A DNA stretch of 64,000 nt. Source: Datisca glomerata. Its lineage: Eukaryota; Streptophyta; Magnoliopsida; Cucurbitales; Datiscaceae. The stretch covers positions 374,551 to 438,550 of the forward strand of contig QANY01011423.1 in the NCBI GenBank assembly GCA_003255025.1. The letters are read 5' to 3'. The position numbers and the translations under genes are program-made. Positions 25,469-37,990 of the stretch are shown here, one piece after another. A model generated the notes under the pieces. It made no database searches. It was given only the letters and a program-made list of their open reading frames with translations, and was not told the DNA's origin. Within the stretch, counting starts at the first letter, position 1. The number at the start of each line of letters is the position of its first letter.

Positions 25469-28400
25469 AATAAGGCGACCATTGTAGAACCGTGGCAAAA
25501 CTTTGTGAGAGTTAAATGAGGACGTGTGATTGAATATCTTGTTTATGAGAGTTAAATGCCCCCGCTGTAAGAGCTAAATCTGCTCTTTTCATTACGACAT
25601 TGTGAACGTGCACCGTCGTATTCGTAGGAACTAATTCTTGCGTACCCCGATTGACGTAATTTATTATTTCCTTCCTATGCCACGTAGCTCACAAGTTTCG
25701 TCTCCCCAACGCGCCACGGCCTCTTCCACCGTTGTGACTGTAGCCATCATCTTGCGTCTTGTTTCAACCACACAGCCCCGTTATCTTCCATCATTGGCCA
25801 ACCCCTCAACTTCGTCGCCTTTCATCGTTGGCAACCTAACCAGTTCAGGCACCTTAAGCGACAAACGTTAACCATTTCGTTCCCCACCTTTGCGGCGTAT
25901 AGTCGACGTTCGCGACCGTAGTCTTCAACGTATTTCCAACTTACTCGTAAAAAATTTAAACTACAAATTCATTTAGTAAAATAATTGTGCTAACTCAATT
26001 ATCAATCATCTTATGCGATATCATTTTCATTATTGATTTAATCCCAATTTCAATTCATAATCATAAAAGAAAACAAAAAACACAGAAAATATGTGCATGT
26101 CTGAGTGGTAAAAATTTCATGGAATACTGAAAGCCGGTACTCCACCAATTAATATGTTGTATCACATATATTTTAATATTTTGAGAAAAAGTAATAATTG
26201 AACTCTTGAAATTTAAAATAATAAATTATTAGTGATATAAGAGGATGTTGATAAGTACTGGAATTTTAGTACTTCAAGAATACCACAAATTTGTGGTATG
26301 TGATGAGACACCATTTTTCTACTAGTTTAAGTCTAGGCCGTTCAGACTAATAAAATAAAAACCTTTGAAGTTTATAAACTTTTCTCTTTTTTTTTTTTTT
26401 CTTTTTTTACATTTTATTAGATCTTGACCGTCTAAAAATAGAAAGAAGGGCCCTAATCTGTGTTACTTCCTTATGCAAGTAAGGACAGATAATCTCTTTC
26501 CTAAATGAAGTGTATGTGTGGTGAGCAAGCAAATGCCATGAACATTGTCCTACTAAGGGGCAATTAATAATTGGTTGCATCTGCAGTTGACAAAGATACA
26601 ACATGCAAAGGAAAAAAACAAGGTGGTCCAAATTAACCATTTTTATCAATAATTATTATTCTTAAATACTTAAATTAATGTCGAATAAATCTAAAAAAGT
26701 GAGTCGTTGTAAAGCCATCTCAAACCGCCTATTTCAGGCACATCAGAATGGGCCACATTTAAACAGAAGGACAGATTACTCAGTTATTACTATGGGCCTC
26801 AAAATCTGGGATCCACCGTCACCCTCCAATTATTATTCACAGAAAATGACAGAAGAAGGCTGATTTTAAGAGTGAATTTAAGTAAATGACTTCTTTTGTT
26901 TTTTGTGAAAATGGGTGAATTTTTTAACTTTCCATATGACTTATAAATTTTTTATTATTTTTGTGAATATTTAATTATCTTATCATTTACTTAATTCTTC
27001 TTTAAATCGGTCATTTATTTAGTTCTCTCTATTTTTTTATCCTATTAATCTTTCTATTTTTATCCTTTTTAATTTCTAGAAAAAAAAGAAACTGATATTA
27101 AACAGTGATAGCACATGCAAAAACCAACCTTGACTACACGATCACATTATTTGCAAAGTTTATGGACCTTTTATTTAGAATATATCACATTTACCATTGA
27201 AATGAATAAAGATATTTTCTTAATAATAATGTCCCACTTAATTAGTTCTATAGTGTACTTAAAGACACAGAGAGATGTGTTGGCTTTTTTTTCGTAATGA
27301 TGTGACAAATCACTTGCTACATTACTTATCATTTAGGAAAAGCAAATTGACATGGACGGCAATTTTGGTTAGTGGGGTTAAGAAAAAAAGGTAGGAAACA
27401 CTTTTTCGGTATATATGCAATGTAAATGTGATCATTTTAGTTAATTATGTTTAAGATAATTATTATAAATTTAAAAAAAGGAAATCAAAAGACCCAAAAA
27501 TTAGCTCCTTTTTTTAATTTCTTTATACAAGAAATGAATGTGTAAACTATTTTACAAAAGTACTACAGAATATTATCAACATTATCTCAGGTCACTCATG
27601 TCACATATGCAATACACTCCGCTGCACCTATGTCATATAAAAACTTATAATTGCTATACAGGACGAAGACTATTGGTATTTTTTAGTGAGGCGGTAGGCA
27701 TTAGATCACTTATCTGAGCTATAGACACATAAGATCAAAACATGTGTGTCGAGCCCTCACCCATTAAAGTAGTAAAGAAGAATTCTCTTTTAATATCATT
27801 TTCTTTCTATCTGATAGGATAAATAAAGAAATCAATCTTCTCAGCAAAAACCTCTCAAATCGTGTTTTGATTGGAGCTATAACAAGAAAATCGCCAATAG
27901 TAGGTCTAGCCCCAACAAACAATTATGAGAATTCAAACTAATATTTGTGATTTATTAAGTATGTGAATTGTCTTACAACTGAGCTAAACTCGTTGTTGGT
28001 CAAAATGACCCTTGTGATTCTAACATATGTGTCGTTCAACTCGATCTAGATCCCCTCCTAAGTGGATATAGATCTCCTCATATTATGGAAGGTGAGGGGT
28101 TGAATTGATCTCGATCGTTTGTTCTGAAAACAAACGGTCCAGATCAAATTTAACTAAAAAGATGACAAGCAAAAAAAATTGCCATATTTTCTTCTTGACA
28201 CTTTTATTGAGATGATCTGAACTATGAAAATTTGAGATCATTCACACAATCAAGACAATATATCTCTCTCTTATAATTAGATTTTCAATATGAGGATTTC
28301 ATTTTCTGTTCAGAGATTCTTTTCAATCAATGAAATGAGAATGTCAATTGCATTGCTACTATAAATTATGCACAAAAACCTATCTCTATGATGGGATGTG

Positions 28401-28915
28401 ATTTGTAGTCCTCTTAGTTTTACTAACCACGAGTTTTAATTATATTATTATGATATGTTTATTATGTTGTTATTTTAGTAGGAAATTAAATATTCGAAAC
28501 ATGCCGACCCAAATAGGATGCCGACCCACAACGTTAATCAATCACTCCTTTTTGGTTGGCCCTCTTGTTGGACTAATGGATCCACTTATGCGTAGAAAAA
28601 CATGTTTCATGATTACAATTGAACTTTATATCATTTGTTCCAATTAAATTGAATGGGAAAGACAGACTTCAACTAAGAAATCCAAAATTAAAAAAAGTAA
28701 GTGTTGAATTTAGGTGAAAATACAATAAGATAAAAGTAGAATGGTTGTTTAGAAAACCGAGCTCGATCAGAGAATCTCCTTACCAGCTACACTACAATTA
28801 TGAGCTTGACTTAATAGTTTAAGGTTAAGGCTATTCATCTATTATTTAAGAGAATGGACTCGAGTCGTTATAACTTACATTATCTGAATTATAATGTCTT
28901 TAAAAAAAAGAGAGA
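25469..28915. other. Intergenic region without recognisable genes
   Basis: AT-rich, stop-rich DNA. A GC-richer patch at 25560-25930 gives an open frame of 77 codons with Ser/Thr/Pro-rich translation but no motif I recognise. A T-run lies at 26387-26406. Nothing else can be supported. Confidence 0.5.
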
Positions 28916-28919
28916 AGGA

Positions 28920-29050
28920 AGAATGGGCTGGGCTTGAGACATCAGTTTTATAAGGGCTTGGTAAAGCCCAATGTCTTCAAAGGGTTAATGGGCAAGTCGA
29001 GTCCCGAGGGCTCCACAGTCCAATATGAGAACGTCAACTTTGGGCTCAAA
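28920..29050 (+). promoter_or_regulatory. Cluster of TGGGCY (site II) motifs upstream of the PORR gene
   Basis: TGGGCT or TGGGC words in either orientation occur repeatedly here (GAATGGGCTGGGCTTGAG, AAGCCCAATG, AATGGGCAAG, TTTGGGCTC). Site II elements are bound by TCP factors in plant promoters of housekeeping, organelle and ribosomal genes. The distance to the start codon (about 350-480 bp) suits a promoter; function is inferred. Confidence 0.45.
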
Positions 29051-29396
29051 ATGCAGACCCAAATATGAAGAATTGGGTCAGGAGTATGAGATTAAACGAC
29101 CGGTCGACGGTCTTCACCTTTCGAATTCGTTAGTACGATGACAAAGCGTCTAGCTGAAATCAAAAGGGAACCGTGCTTCTTGTACCCAGTTCAGTACGGG
29201 TAAACCTGGGGAAAGTGAGCAATGTTTTCGAAAGCTCTTATTAATCCTTTTGATTTGTGGGAGAGACTTTACCTTCTCTGTCCTGTTTTGATGATCTGAA
29301 TTTTGCACATTCGTCATTTCAACCTTTAATTGTGCTGTTGGAGCGTGGTGCATACCAGCTGTTCGATGGTTTGTCCAATACGTTGGAGCGGCCAAA

Positions 29397-30605
29397 ATGT
29401 ACAGAAAATCAATGTACTTGCTCATAAATCAATCTCTTAATTTTTCATCATCATGTTCATATTATTGTCGTCATAATTCAGCTTTTGTTTGGGTGGCGAT
29501 CGCAATGAGGCACATATCCAGTGGGGCCACAAGACCGAAGAGGAAGATGTATCACAGAGTCCATGAACTTGACAAAGTGATGGACTTGCGAAAGAAGCCA
29601 TCTTTGATTCTACAACTCAAATCCATTATCCAATCTCAAAAGCACCAATTTCTTCTCCTTCGGGACCTAGAAAAGCAAGTTGGGTTTGTCCAGAAATGGA
29701 ACTTCATGGCTGTAATTGAAAAGTACCCTTCCATATTTTATGTTGGTGGTGGAAGTAATAGAACACCCCCTTTTGTTAGACTGACAGAAAAAGCAGAGAA
29801 GATTGCCAGTGGCGAAGCTGAAACCAGGGATTTAATGGAACCCATTTTGGTCAAGAATTTAAGGAAGCTCTTAATGATGTCTGTTGATTGTCGGGTACCT
29901 CTCGAAAAGATTGAATTCATTGAGTCTGACTTGGGTTTGCCAAATGACTTCAAAGAAACATTGATCCCAAAGTACCCACAATTTTTTTCTGTAAAAGAAA
30001 TCAATGGAAATGCCTACCTTCAATTGGAGAATTGGGATTCTTCACTTGCATTCACTTCACGAGAGAGTAGAATTAGATTAGCTCAAGGAGGGGTTGTTGA
30101 TGAGTCCCGTGAGCCTCAGAAAAGGGTTAGGATTTCAAAAGATGGTAACTTTTCAGGTCCATTTGCATTCAAAATGTGTTACCCTGCTGGTTTTAGACCA
30201 AACAAAAGTTATCTTAAAGAACTTGAGAGGTGGCATAAAATGGAGTTCCCTTCTCCATACCTTAATGCCAGGAGATTTGAAATGGCTGATCCGAAAGCTC
30301 GAAAACGGGTTATAGCAGTTCTGCATGAGCTGCTCAGCTTGACAATGGAGAAAAGGATGACATATACACAATTGGAGAGTTTTCACTCAGAGTACTTACT
30401 GCCATCTAAATTGCTGCTGTGTTTGGTAAAGCATCAGGGTATTTTTTATATCACCAATAAAGGTGAAAGGGGTACCGTTTTTCTAAAAGAAGCTTATGAT
30501 GGATCAAACCTGATTGAAAAATGTCCATTGTTGTTATATTCTGATAAATTTGTAGCACTTGGTGGAAGGAGAGAGACGATCCCTTCATCCCGTTTTAATA
30601 CATAG
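29397..30605 (+). CDS. PORR-domain organelle RNA-binding protein (WTF1 family), probably mitochondrial
   Basis: One uninterrupted frame of 402 aa. The first 50 or so residues (MYRKSMYLLINQSLNFSS and on) are rich in Ser, Arg and hydrophobics and poor in acids, as in a mitochondrial or plastid targeting sequence. The PORR domain (about 55-390) shows its hallmarks: DLRKKPSLILQLKSII, FLLLRDLEKQVGF, VIEKYPSIFYV, LRKLLMMSVDCRVPLEKI, GLPNDFKETLIPKYPQFFSV, the KSYLKELERWHKMEFPSPY box and the closing LLLCLVKHQGIFYITNKGER. WTF1 proteins bind group II introns in organelles and promote their splicing; which intron this member serves cannot be read from sequence. The ATG at 29397 is chosen because the next ATGs cut the targeting peptide. 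The lack of introns is usual for the family. Confidence 0.93.
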   Translation: MYRKSMYLLINQSLNFSSSCSYYCRHNSAFVWVAIAMRHISSGATRPKRKMYHRVHELDKVMDLRKKPSLILQLKSIIQSQKHQFLLLRDLEKQVGFVQKWNFMAVIEKYPSIFYVGGGSNRTPPFVRLTEKAEKIASGEAETRDLMEPILVKNLRKLLMMSVDCRVPLEKIEFIESDLGLPNDFKETLIPKYPQFFSVKEINGNAYLQLENWDSSLAFTSRESRIRLAQGGVVDESREPQKRVRISKDGNFSGPFAFKMCYPAGFRPNKSYLKELERWHKMEFPSPYLNARRFEMADPKARKRVIAVLHELLSLTMEKRMTYTQLESFHSEYLLPSKLLLCLVKHQGIFYITNKGERGTVFLKEAYDGSNLIEKCPLLLYSDKFVALGGRRETIPSSRFNT

Positions 30606-31575
30606 TTGCCGTCCTGACTCTTTGTTATGGAAAACTGATCGTTCTGATTCATTTCCTTAGTTCTATTCTTCAGAGAAGATTATTTTTTGGTGCATTCAGA
30701 GATATCACTAATAAGTGGTTGGGTGATTTGATGGTTTATTCCAGCCGCCTGCAAATCTGTATCCTTTTGTTACCCTTTCATCAAAGTATTTGTTCATGTT
30801 CTATATGGGTACGAGAGGAAGAGATGTTCTTGTTTTATACGGTTATGAGAGGAAGATATGTCTAGTCAATAGGAATGAAAATGAATCCTATCCTTTAATT
30901 ATTTCCGTCATTGTTTATGCTTGACTTTTAATCACAACCATTAATGATTGCAAATCTAACTGTTATTATCATGTCATGTCACTTAAGTTTATCATTTATT
31001 TAATCGATTATATTTTGAAGATTTATCTAACCATTGTTACATCATATGCCATAAATCTTCTTTTAATGTCAACTGTTAGATCTTGATAAAGTATATCAAA
31101 TAATAATATCAACCTATATAATAATTAAACGAGTATAAAATAAGTCGTAAGCATATATTTTTTTGTGAAAGAAAACCATGAAGTATATAAAATCGATGTT
31201 ACAAATAAGTTAGGAATCTAGTCCAGTAGAGATATTGATGGGTTGAAATTCAAAGATTAATAAATTATTTTAAGGGCACGATATGATAGGAAATATTGTA
31301 CACTATCTACAACCATTGAGGATAGTGATTAGATAAGGAACGAGAGAAATAGGCAAGGAAATGATCCATATACGTAATCTTCGTGATTGGGTGACATTGA
31401 CACTTATTATAGTCTTCACTTTTCAGAGTTTTGGTTGCCAACGTATAACGCATTGTCATGTGTTATAGAGACGAGATTATCATTGTGCTAGTTGTTGTGT
31501 CTTCCAAAAAGTTTTAAGTCGTTAGGTTCTTCTTCAAGTGAAAAAGAACGTGCCTACTATCTCAGGGGGCAAGCA
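30606..31575. other. PORR gene 3' region and intergenic DNA
   Basis: The first 300 or so bases include a duplicated word (ATATGGGTACGAGAGGAAG / ATACGGTTATGAGAGGAAG near 30804 and 30837) and presumably the 3' UTR. No gene is recognisable in the rest. Confidence 0.5.
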
Positions 31576-31724
31576 ACATGACTAGAGATTTTTGAGTATT
31601 CTAGAGTATATTTATAAAAAAATAATTAAAATACAGTATTTTTGAAACAAATTCTAAAAATAAGACGAAAGCGTTTTTTGCAAAGATGTTTTCGTGGTGG
31701 CGTGACCACAAATGAGGTCACGTA

Positions 31725-31751
31725 GAAGGCGTCTTTTGTAAAGACGCCTTC
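31725..31751. repeat. Subterminal hairpin of the Mutator-like element (left)
   Basis: GAAGGCGTCTTT and its perfect reverse complement are separated by three bases (TGT). A third copy of the arm word follows at 31762-31773. Confidence 0.85.
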
Positions 31752-32254
31752 ATTAATAGTAGAAGGCGTCTTTATAAAAGACATCTTTAACGATACCTTT
31801 AGAAGATCGCGCAATACATAAAGCAAAGTACCATTTCGCGAACAAAACGCCTGCGAACAAAAGCCCCTCAGCCCGTTGCCACACCCTTCCCCGCCGCCAT
31901 TCGTCATCGATTGTGGCCGAAATTTACTGTCATTTCGCCGTCATTACACTCTCTCACTCTTATCTCACTCTCATTCACAAAAAAAATTCTCAATCTCTCA
32001 AAAAACTAGCAAGAACTCCTCAAACCTTAGGTATATTTTTAATTCCTTTGATCTTTTAAATTTGTTCTTCAAATCTTGAAAAATTGTTCATTTTTTATGA
32101 ATGTTGTATGGATATATGTCATCAATTTTGTAATATCTCTCTTTAATCTCTCTCAAATCCTATTATGTAATTCAATGTAATATTTGACTTACTACATTTT
32201 TATGTAATTCAATATAATCATTGTATTTCGAACGACACTCATTTTCAGGATATC

Positions 32255-33886
32255 ATGGAGCATGGACCACAAGATAGCTCAGTGTTGTATTTATAGGATC
32301 AACGTAGATCCCAACATGTTTGGGACCAGGAGGATTCTCGTGCTTTACATTGTCGTTGACATACTGCAGTTGTTCATCGGAACATGCCACTCCATAAACG
32401 TGTTATTCCATATTTGATACGTGCTGGATTTTATGGAGTTGCGAGGGTTGGTTTTATCGCCTTCAACTTGCACTTGATCATATCTTTTGTGGAGAGATGA
32501 CGTCCTAAAACTCACACATTTCACATGGCGCATGATGAGTGTACTATTACTCTACAGGATGTGCACATACAATTAGGACTTCCAGTTGATGGGATGGCGG
32601 TAAGGGGTAGTGCACATCGAGATTGGCCAAGGATATGAAAAGACCCACGTGATTTATAGGGATCACTTTTACTTAAGACGTGTTTGATTGCACATTTCCC
32701 CCATTATCTGATGATGATTACGAGCTTTATGCGTAATGTTATGCACGTGCATATATTCTACAACTTATCGGAGGTACCCTTTTTTGTGATATGTCAAACA
32801 ATAAGGTGCATTTGATGTTCTTGCCTATACTAGAAGATTGTACTGAGACTGGTCAGTATAGTTGGGGTAGTGCATTGCCTTGAATGGTTGTATAGGGAGA
32901 TGTACAAAGTCCGTTATAAAAATGCTTATGATATTGTTGGCCCACTAGTATTACTGCAATTAAGGGCATGAGACTGATTTTCACATTTGGCACCAGTGGG
33001 GTTGCAATGGGTGAGACATAATAATGTTGGGGAAGATGAACTTCCAATCCCACCTCCTACTTTGGGTATACGGTAAGTTAACTTAGGCCTACGTTGAGAA
33101 ATGAGATGAGCGTAGGACACATATTGCTGAGGGGCACGTGGATGAATATGGATATGACATGTCATACATGTTATAGTATCAGAGAATCACACGACGTTAC
33201 ATAACTCAACATAGAGCATTATATGATTTAATGGTAATTTTTTTATTAATTTATGTAATTCATAGGCTTATATGGTCATTTAATAAGTAACTTGTATAAT
33301 ATTTTTTTCTATGCAGACGGAGAGTCAGGACAATATTAATAATTTGACACTTGATGATATCGAACAGTCTTGAATAATGCCTCGAATCTGTAATGTGTGT
33401 GAGACAGACGCACAAGCAATAAGACAAGCGAATGGGGCTTATCAAACTCCCCAGTCCCGAAAGTATGGAGTGCACAACTCATATAAAAAAAGTCAACAAG
33501 AATTACACATGCCTCGAGACGAACCATTTATGTCTCAACAAGAGCCATATACGCCGCCAGTCTTTTAAACATTTGGAGGTGAGTCAGTGACTCAACTTGG
33601 TTCCACTTCTGAACCATTTCATCAACCTCAACGACGTAGAGGAGGACGAGCTAGTACTCCTGGAGGAGGAGGTAGAAGACATGACTGAAACTCGCATATT
33701 GTGGAAGATGCTCCTATTGTGGATGAAGACCCACATATTGTGGAGGAAGACCCGTCATTTATTGTAGAGGAAGAAAGTGTAGCAACTATTTTGGAGGACT
33801 GTCCATCATCACAAGTAAATCAATTACAAACATATGAAAGACGCCCAAGAAGAATGAGAGACGACTACCGTGTGGAACATGATTGA
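32255..33886 (+). pseudogene. Plant mobile domain (PMD, MAIN-like) gene, broken
   Basis: From the ATG at 32255 the frame reads MEHGPQDSSVLYL then a stop. Downstream words match the plant mobile domain of MAIN/MAIL1-like proteins: VIPYLIRAGFYGVARVGF, TFHMAHDECTITLQDVHIQL and GLPVDGMAVRG. Several in-frame stops are visible (for example after SFVER). A later exon-like segment (33316-33886, after a CTATGCAG acceptor) encodes a low-complexity acidic tail ending RRPRRMRDDYRVEHD. Host MAIN proteins act in silencing and genome stability, and PMD genes are also known inside transposons. This copy is embedded in the Mutator-like element, so it is a transposon-borne version and not a working host gene. 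Confidence 0.75.
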
Positions 33887-34113
33887 TTTATATTTTTTAT
33901 ATTTGGATTTTTGTAAAATAATATAACGTGTAAAGTCATAATATTTGTTAAAAATGTATGTTGTTCATTGAGAATGTGTGGTAAAGTCATAAAATATTCT
34001 GCAGGATGGATGATTTTTGTATGCAAGTTGTGAGAGGTTGTTGATGATTTTTGAATGCAGGTGAGAGTTTCTGCACTGAAAACGTCTTTTTCAAAGACGC
34101 ATTCGGGCTGCAC

Positions 34114-34178
34114 GGAAGGCGTTTTTTGTAAAGATGACTTTTGCGAACTGGAAGTCGTCTTTACAAAAAACACCTTCC
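34114..34178. repeat. Subterminal hairpin of the Mutator-like element (right)
   Basis: Two 25-base arms (34114-34138 and 34154-34178) are reverse complements except at two positions, separated by 15 bases. They share the AAGGCGTTTTTTGTAAAGA word with the left end of the element. Confidence 0.8.
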
Positions 34179-34283
34179 AATGTGGCCATTTCCACCTTAG
34201 TTTTGAAATTAGTTTCAAAACTACCTTATTTTCAGATTTTTTTTTTCAAAATCACATTAAACTCATAAATTCCCCCATGACCA

Positions 34284-37200
34284 GACCGTATCCCAGTCCT
34301 ACCAAGTTATTTGTGGCCGATCAAAATCTTATCATATCACTTAAGAACTGTAGTCAAGTCAAGACATCACGTAACATCTATACAATTAAATCAGGAATAG
34401 AAACATTTGTTTGTTTATTTTTTGTCATATTGAAAGGAATACTTTCAATATTTAACATGTTGTACAAAACCTTGCAAATCTCTATGGACCTAGAGGGTAG
34501 AAACTTTGTTTTCTCCTTTTATCTTGTAAGTCACATTAAAATAATATATATTAAGTTTAATTATTTATATAATATATTCGTACTTATTCTCATCAATTAT
34601 TCTGGTGCTAATACTTTACAAAAATTAGTAATTTATATTAGTATCATATTAGAAATGTGAATGATCATGTAGTTATTGTCTATTCACAATATTTTTGTGT
34701 TATATCATGATATATTTTAGTATTTTTTTTAATTTTATAATAAATATCATAACTTTCAATGTCAATTATTTGATAGTTTGTGAGATTCAATTTGCTCTCC
34801 ACAAATAATTCTACATTTGTTAGGGTTGTGCGTATTTTTATTTAAAAACTCTTGTAGATAATTTATCATCTCTAGTTGATGCACGACTTATCTAATTTTT
34901 TTATAATTTTATTCTATATGCACTAGTTTAATTGTAATATATTATCTCCAGTTAATGCATGATGTTTTTATTTTTTTCTTATATAGTTTAATTATAAATA
35001 TGAAAAATAGATTTTTTTATCATTATTATTTTAGATTTACAACAAGATTAAAAGCTAATGTATTCATTTTAATAATAATACTTAAAATATTTTTAACACA
35101 CTGCAAAACATGAGTTTTCTTAAAATATGTATAATGTATGTTATACATTATAACAAAGATTGAATAAATTTTTTTTTGTCAAAATAAAAAGTTCACATAT
35201 GACAAAAATACGTTCTAACAATAAGATCCCAAGTTCCTAACAATTTAGTTGCCTGATAATTAAGAATTTTCGAAAATAAACATTTATTTGTTGTCAAGTA
35301 AATAATAAAGTTAATTGAGAAAATAAAAAAAATATTTTATAAAGCCAATATACGAAAAAATAAATGTTAGACGTCAACATGAAAAAATAAGGAAAATATA
35401 AGGGAAATTATAGTTAATGGACTATTTTTTTAATGATTTTAGCAACTGACCTAAAATATTTAGGCTTGCAAATTATAACCAATTTTAATATATTAAAATT
35501 CTAGACCTTCAACTCCAGGTCAGGACCCAGTTTCCTAGATTCGGGTCACTCTTCGACGAGTTCCTCCAAATGGTTAATGGTTCGACCTCTTGTCTTAAGT
35601 TTCTCATTGCGCTGTTTAGCTCAGCTAGAGTGAAGATTTTCAAGGACGATGCTGTTATGATTTTCTCGTTTGAGACTTACACCCACCCCTAACAATTTTC
35701 AGCTCTGTTGTTGCCGTTGCTATTGCTTCTCGATGTATCTTTTGCAAATTAAGTTTTGAACCTTGTTAAATGATTTTATCAAAATTATTAGCACAAATCT
35801 AGTGTAGAAAGAAAACAGTGTTTGGTGGTTATACAATCACAAGGAGATTAAAAACAATTAAAGTAAGTTGAACATATTTTATCCATTGACTTTTTCTTTG
35901 TTCGCGTTCGCTTTTCTTCTATCGCTATATATATCATAGCAAGCTTATACATGAAATGTTTATAATTTTTTCAAAAAAAAGTTAGAAAATGGTTATTCTT
36001 ATAAATATAATTTTTTTGATCATTCTATTAATTATTTTTAAAAATAAACTAATTGCCTAAATAAGTCGAAACAGAAAACGTGTAAGGGAAATTTTGTACA
36101 ATAGACAATATTAGGAGGGGTGTCTTAAGCAATAACAAGTTTTCAATGTAATTAGGCACATAACAAGTTTTTAAAATAATCAATAATTTTAGACAAAAAT
36201 ACTCATCATCTCTATATAATATACTACCTATATTTTCGGGTAAATCAAACATCTAAAATTGATAGACTTAATTGATATACCATATAATTAAGAAAATTAT
36301 AACTACCAATGGATTTGAACCATAATTAATAATATATTTAATAGCCATCTAAATCGTAATTAACAAAATCTATAACCTCCACACTCAACTAGATATTGAA
36401 TTAAAAACCTTACAAAGAACTCAAATTAAATCAATAAAAAATCAACAATATATCAGTGATAAAACAATCAATAATATAAACATCGAGAATTTTAATAAAT
36501 TTAAAATATGAAGCTTGTTTTGTATGAGTATCATAGTAAATCATTAGCAAACATGTGATATACTTGACTCAACTATGGCACATAACAAAATTACATAATT
36601 GCGATTTTCATAACTGGTAATTAACAATTTAATGAACATTTTAAAAACAAACAATTTCTGCCGTGTATACACCTTAAAATGGAGGCAATCATAACTTCCC
36701 TATAACCCATTAATCGAGATAATATTGAAAATGTAAAATTTGAATTTCAAATCCACCATTTGAGATAATATTGAGATAATTACACTTTTCAAATTACCAA
36801 AAATATTTTAAGAAACAAACAATTCCGCCTTCCTAACCCCCAGCAATTAACTTTCCCAAACAATTTAATTGATTTAAAATTTAAATTTCAAATCAACCAA
36901 TTAGAATTGTAAAAAAAACTCTAACTATGATTATGTACACTACTAATTAATTATGATAAATAATAACTAACCTCACATGTCAATTAATCATCCAACAACA
37001 AAACAAACAAAAAAATAAGAAACTCTACAAAGCTCGGTCTATACTCTCGAAACCTCCATCTACAGAGCAGATATAACCTCCATTAACGCCTTTTTACAAA
37101 ACATAGAGAAATCCATTGAAACTCTATAGACAAATCGGCTTAGTTATGTCTTAATCAATAACTTGTGTGAAGTCAATTGTTGATATCAATAATCTAATGT

Positions 37201-37980
37201 TTTGTGTTGAACACTGATTGACTATTATATCATTAGTCAATAGCTATTATCAATAGCCTGAAATACCTGATAAATATTAAAAACCATCGTCAATAGATTA
37301 TTAAAAATAACCGTCACTAAAATATTAAAAACCATCCATCAAATTAACTATGATAATAATATTAAAAACTAACAGATGCTTTAATGTATTTGCAGCGTTT
37401 TTATCGTCACCTTGAGTTGAAATTAAAGAAACCAGATGCAGTTGTACCTCAACTTGATGAAACATTAAAGAAGATTACTAGACTTGGTCCGGAACTATTT
37501 CTCACAATAAATCCATTATTGAGAAATTCCGTAGGCGATTTGAGCTGAAGGAGAATCCAAATGTCTTTTACTTATAGTAAATAAGAGAATGTATAATGCA
37601 ACATCGCCATCGTTGAAGTGTTGATTTAAATCCAAAGAGATGTTTCCATAATATTGAAGTGTTGATATCGTGAAGGGATGGTCCGAAATGGATCATCAAA
37701 ACACTAAAAAGAGGGAAATTAAAAAAGAGAGTTTCCATAAAAGAAATCATTAAAAAATGGGAAATTAAATTAATCAATAAGATTTAATTTAATTTCAATA
37801 ATACATATTAATAATATTATAAACTGAAAATACTAAAGAAAAAGATATGTAAGCTCCCACAAAATCAAATAACTATCGAATGAGGGATAAAATTGTAACT
37901 AAAAATCATCAATAAGATAATAAGATTTTGATGACGTGTTAATATTTCAAACCTATATATTTAGTACAATTATTTAATAA
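34284..37980. other. Very AT-rich intergenic DNA
   Basis: No gene is recognisable. The open frame 34055-34660 starts inside the Mutator-like element and runs out into low-complexity DNA, so it is not credible. An exon-like fragment sits at 37390-37580 and is listed separately. Confidence 0.5.
37390..37580 (+). pseudogene. Unidentified gene fragment, exon-like
   Basis: After a TTTGCAG acceptor-like site at about 37395 the frame reads QRFYRHLELKLKKPDAVVPQ, then LDETLKKITRLGPELF. With a one-base shift it continues NKSIIEKFRRRFELKENPN and ends at two stops. Its base composition is clearly higher in GC and more protein-like than the surroundings. I do not recognise the parent gene. It looks like a captured or decayed single exon. 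Confidence 0.4.
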
Positions 37981-37990
37981 ACCGTTCAAA

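Larger units (their letters stand above)
31585..34274 (+). mobile_element. Mutator-like element carrying a plant mobile domain gene
   Basis: The outer 70 or so bases at the two ends are imperfect inverted repeats. The left end GAGATTTTTGAGT mirrors GGGAATTTATGAGT read inward from the right, and both continue to a shared TTTTGAAAC-AATT block. Nine bases just outside each end are related: ACATGACTA (31576-31584) and CCATGACCA (34275-34283), seven of nine identical. Nine-base duplications are the Mutator superfamily hallmark. Subterminal regions are packed with hairpins built on GAAGGCGTCTTT-like words. No MURA-type transposase is present; the only coding remnant is a plant mobile domain gene, so the element is non-autonomous or gene-carrying. 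Confidence 0.72.

Noticed and set aside
34055..34660. Open frame of 201 codons
   Set aside because: It crosses the right end of the Mutator-like element and its target duplication into unrelated low-complexity DNA, so it cannot be one gene.
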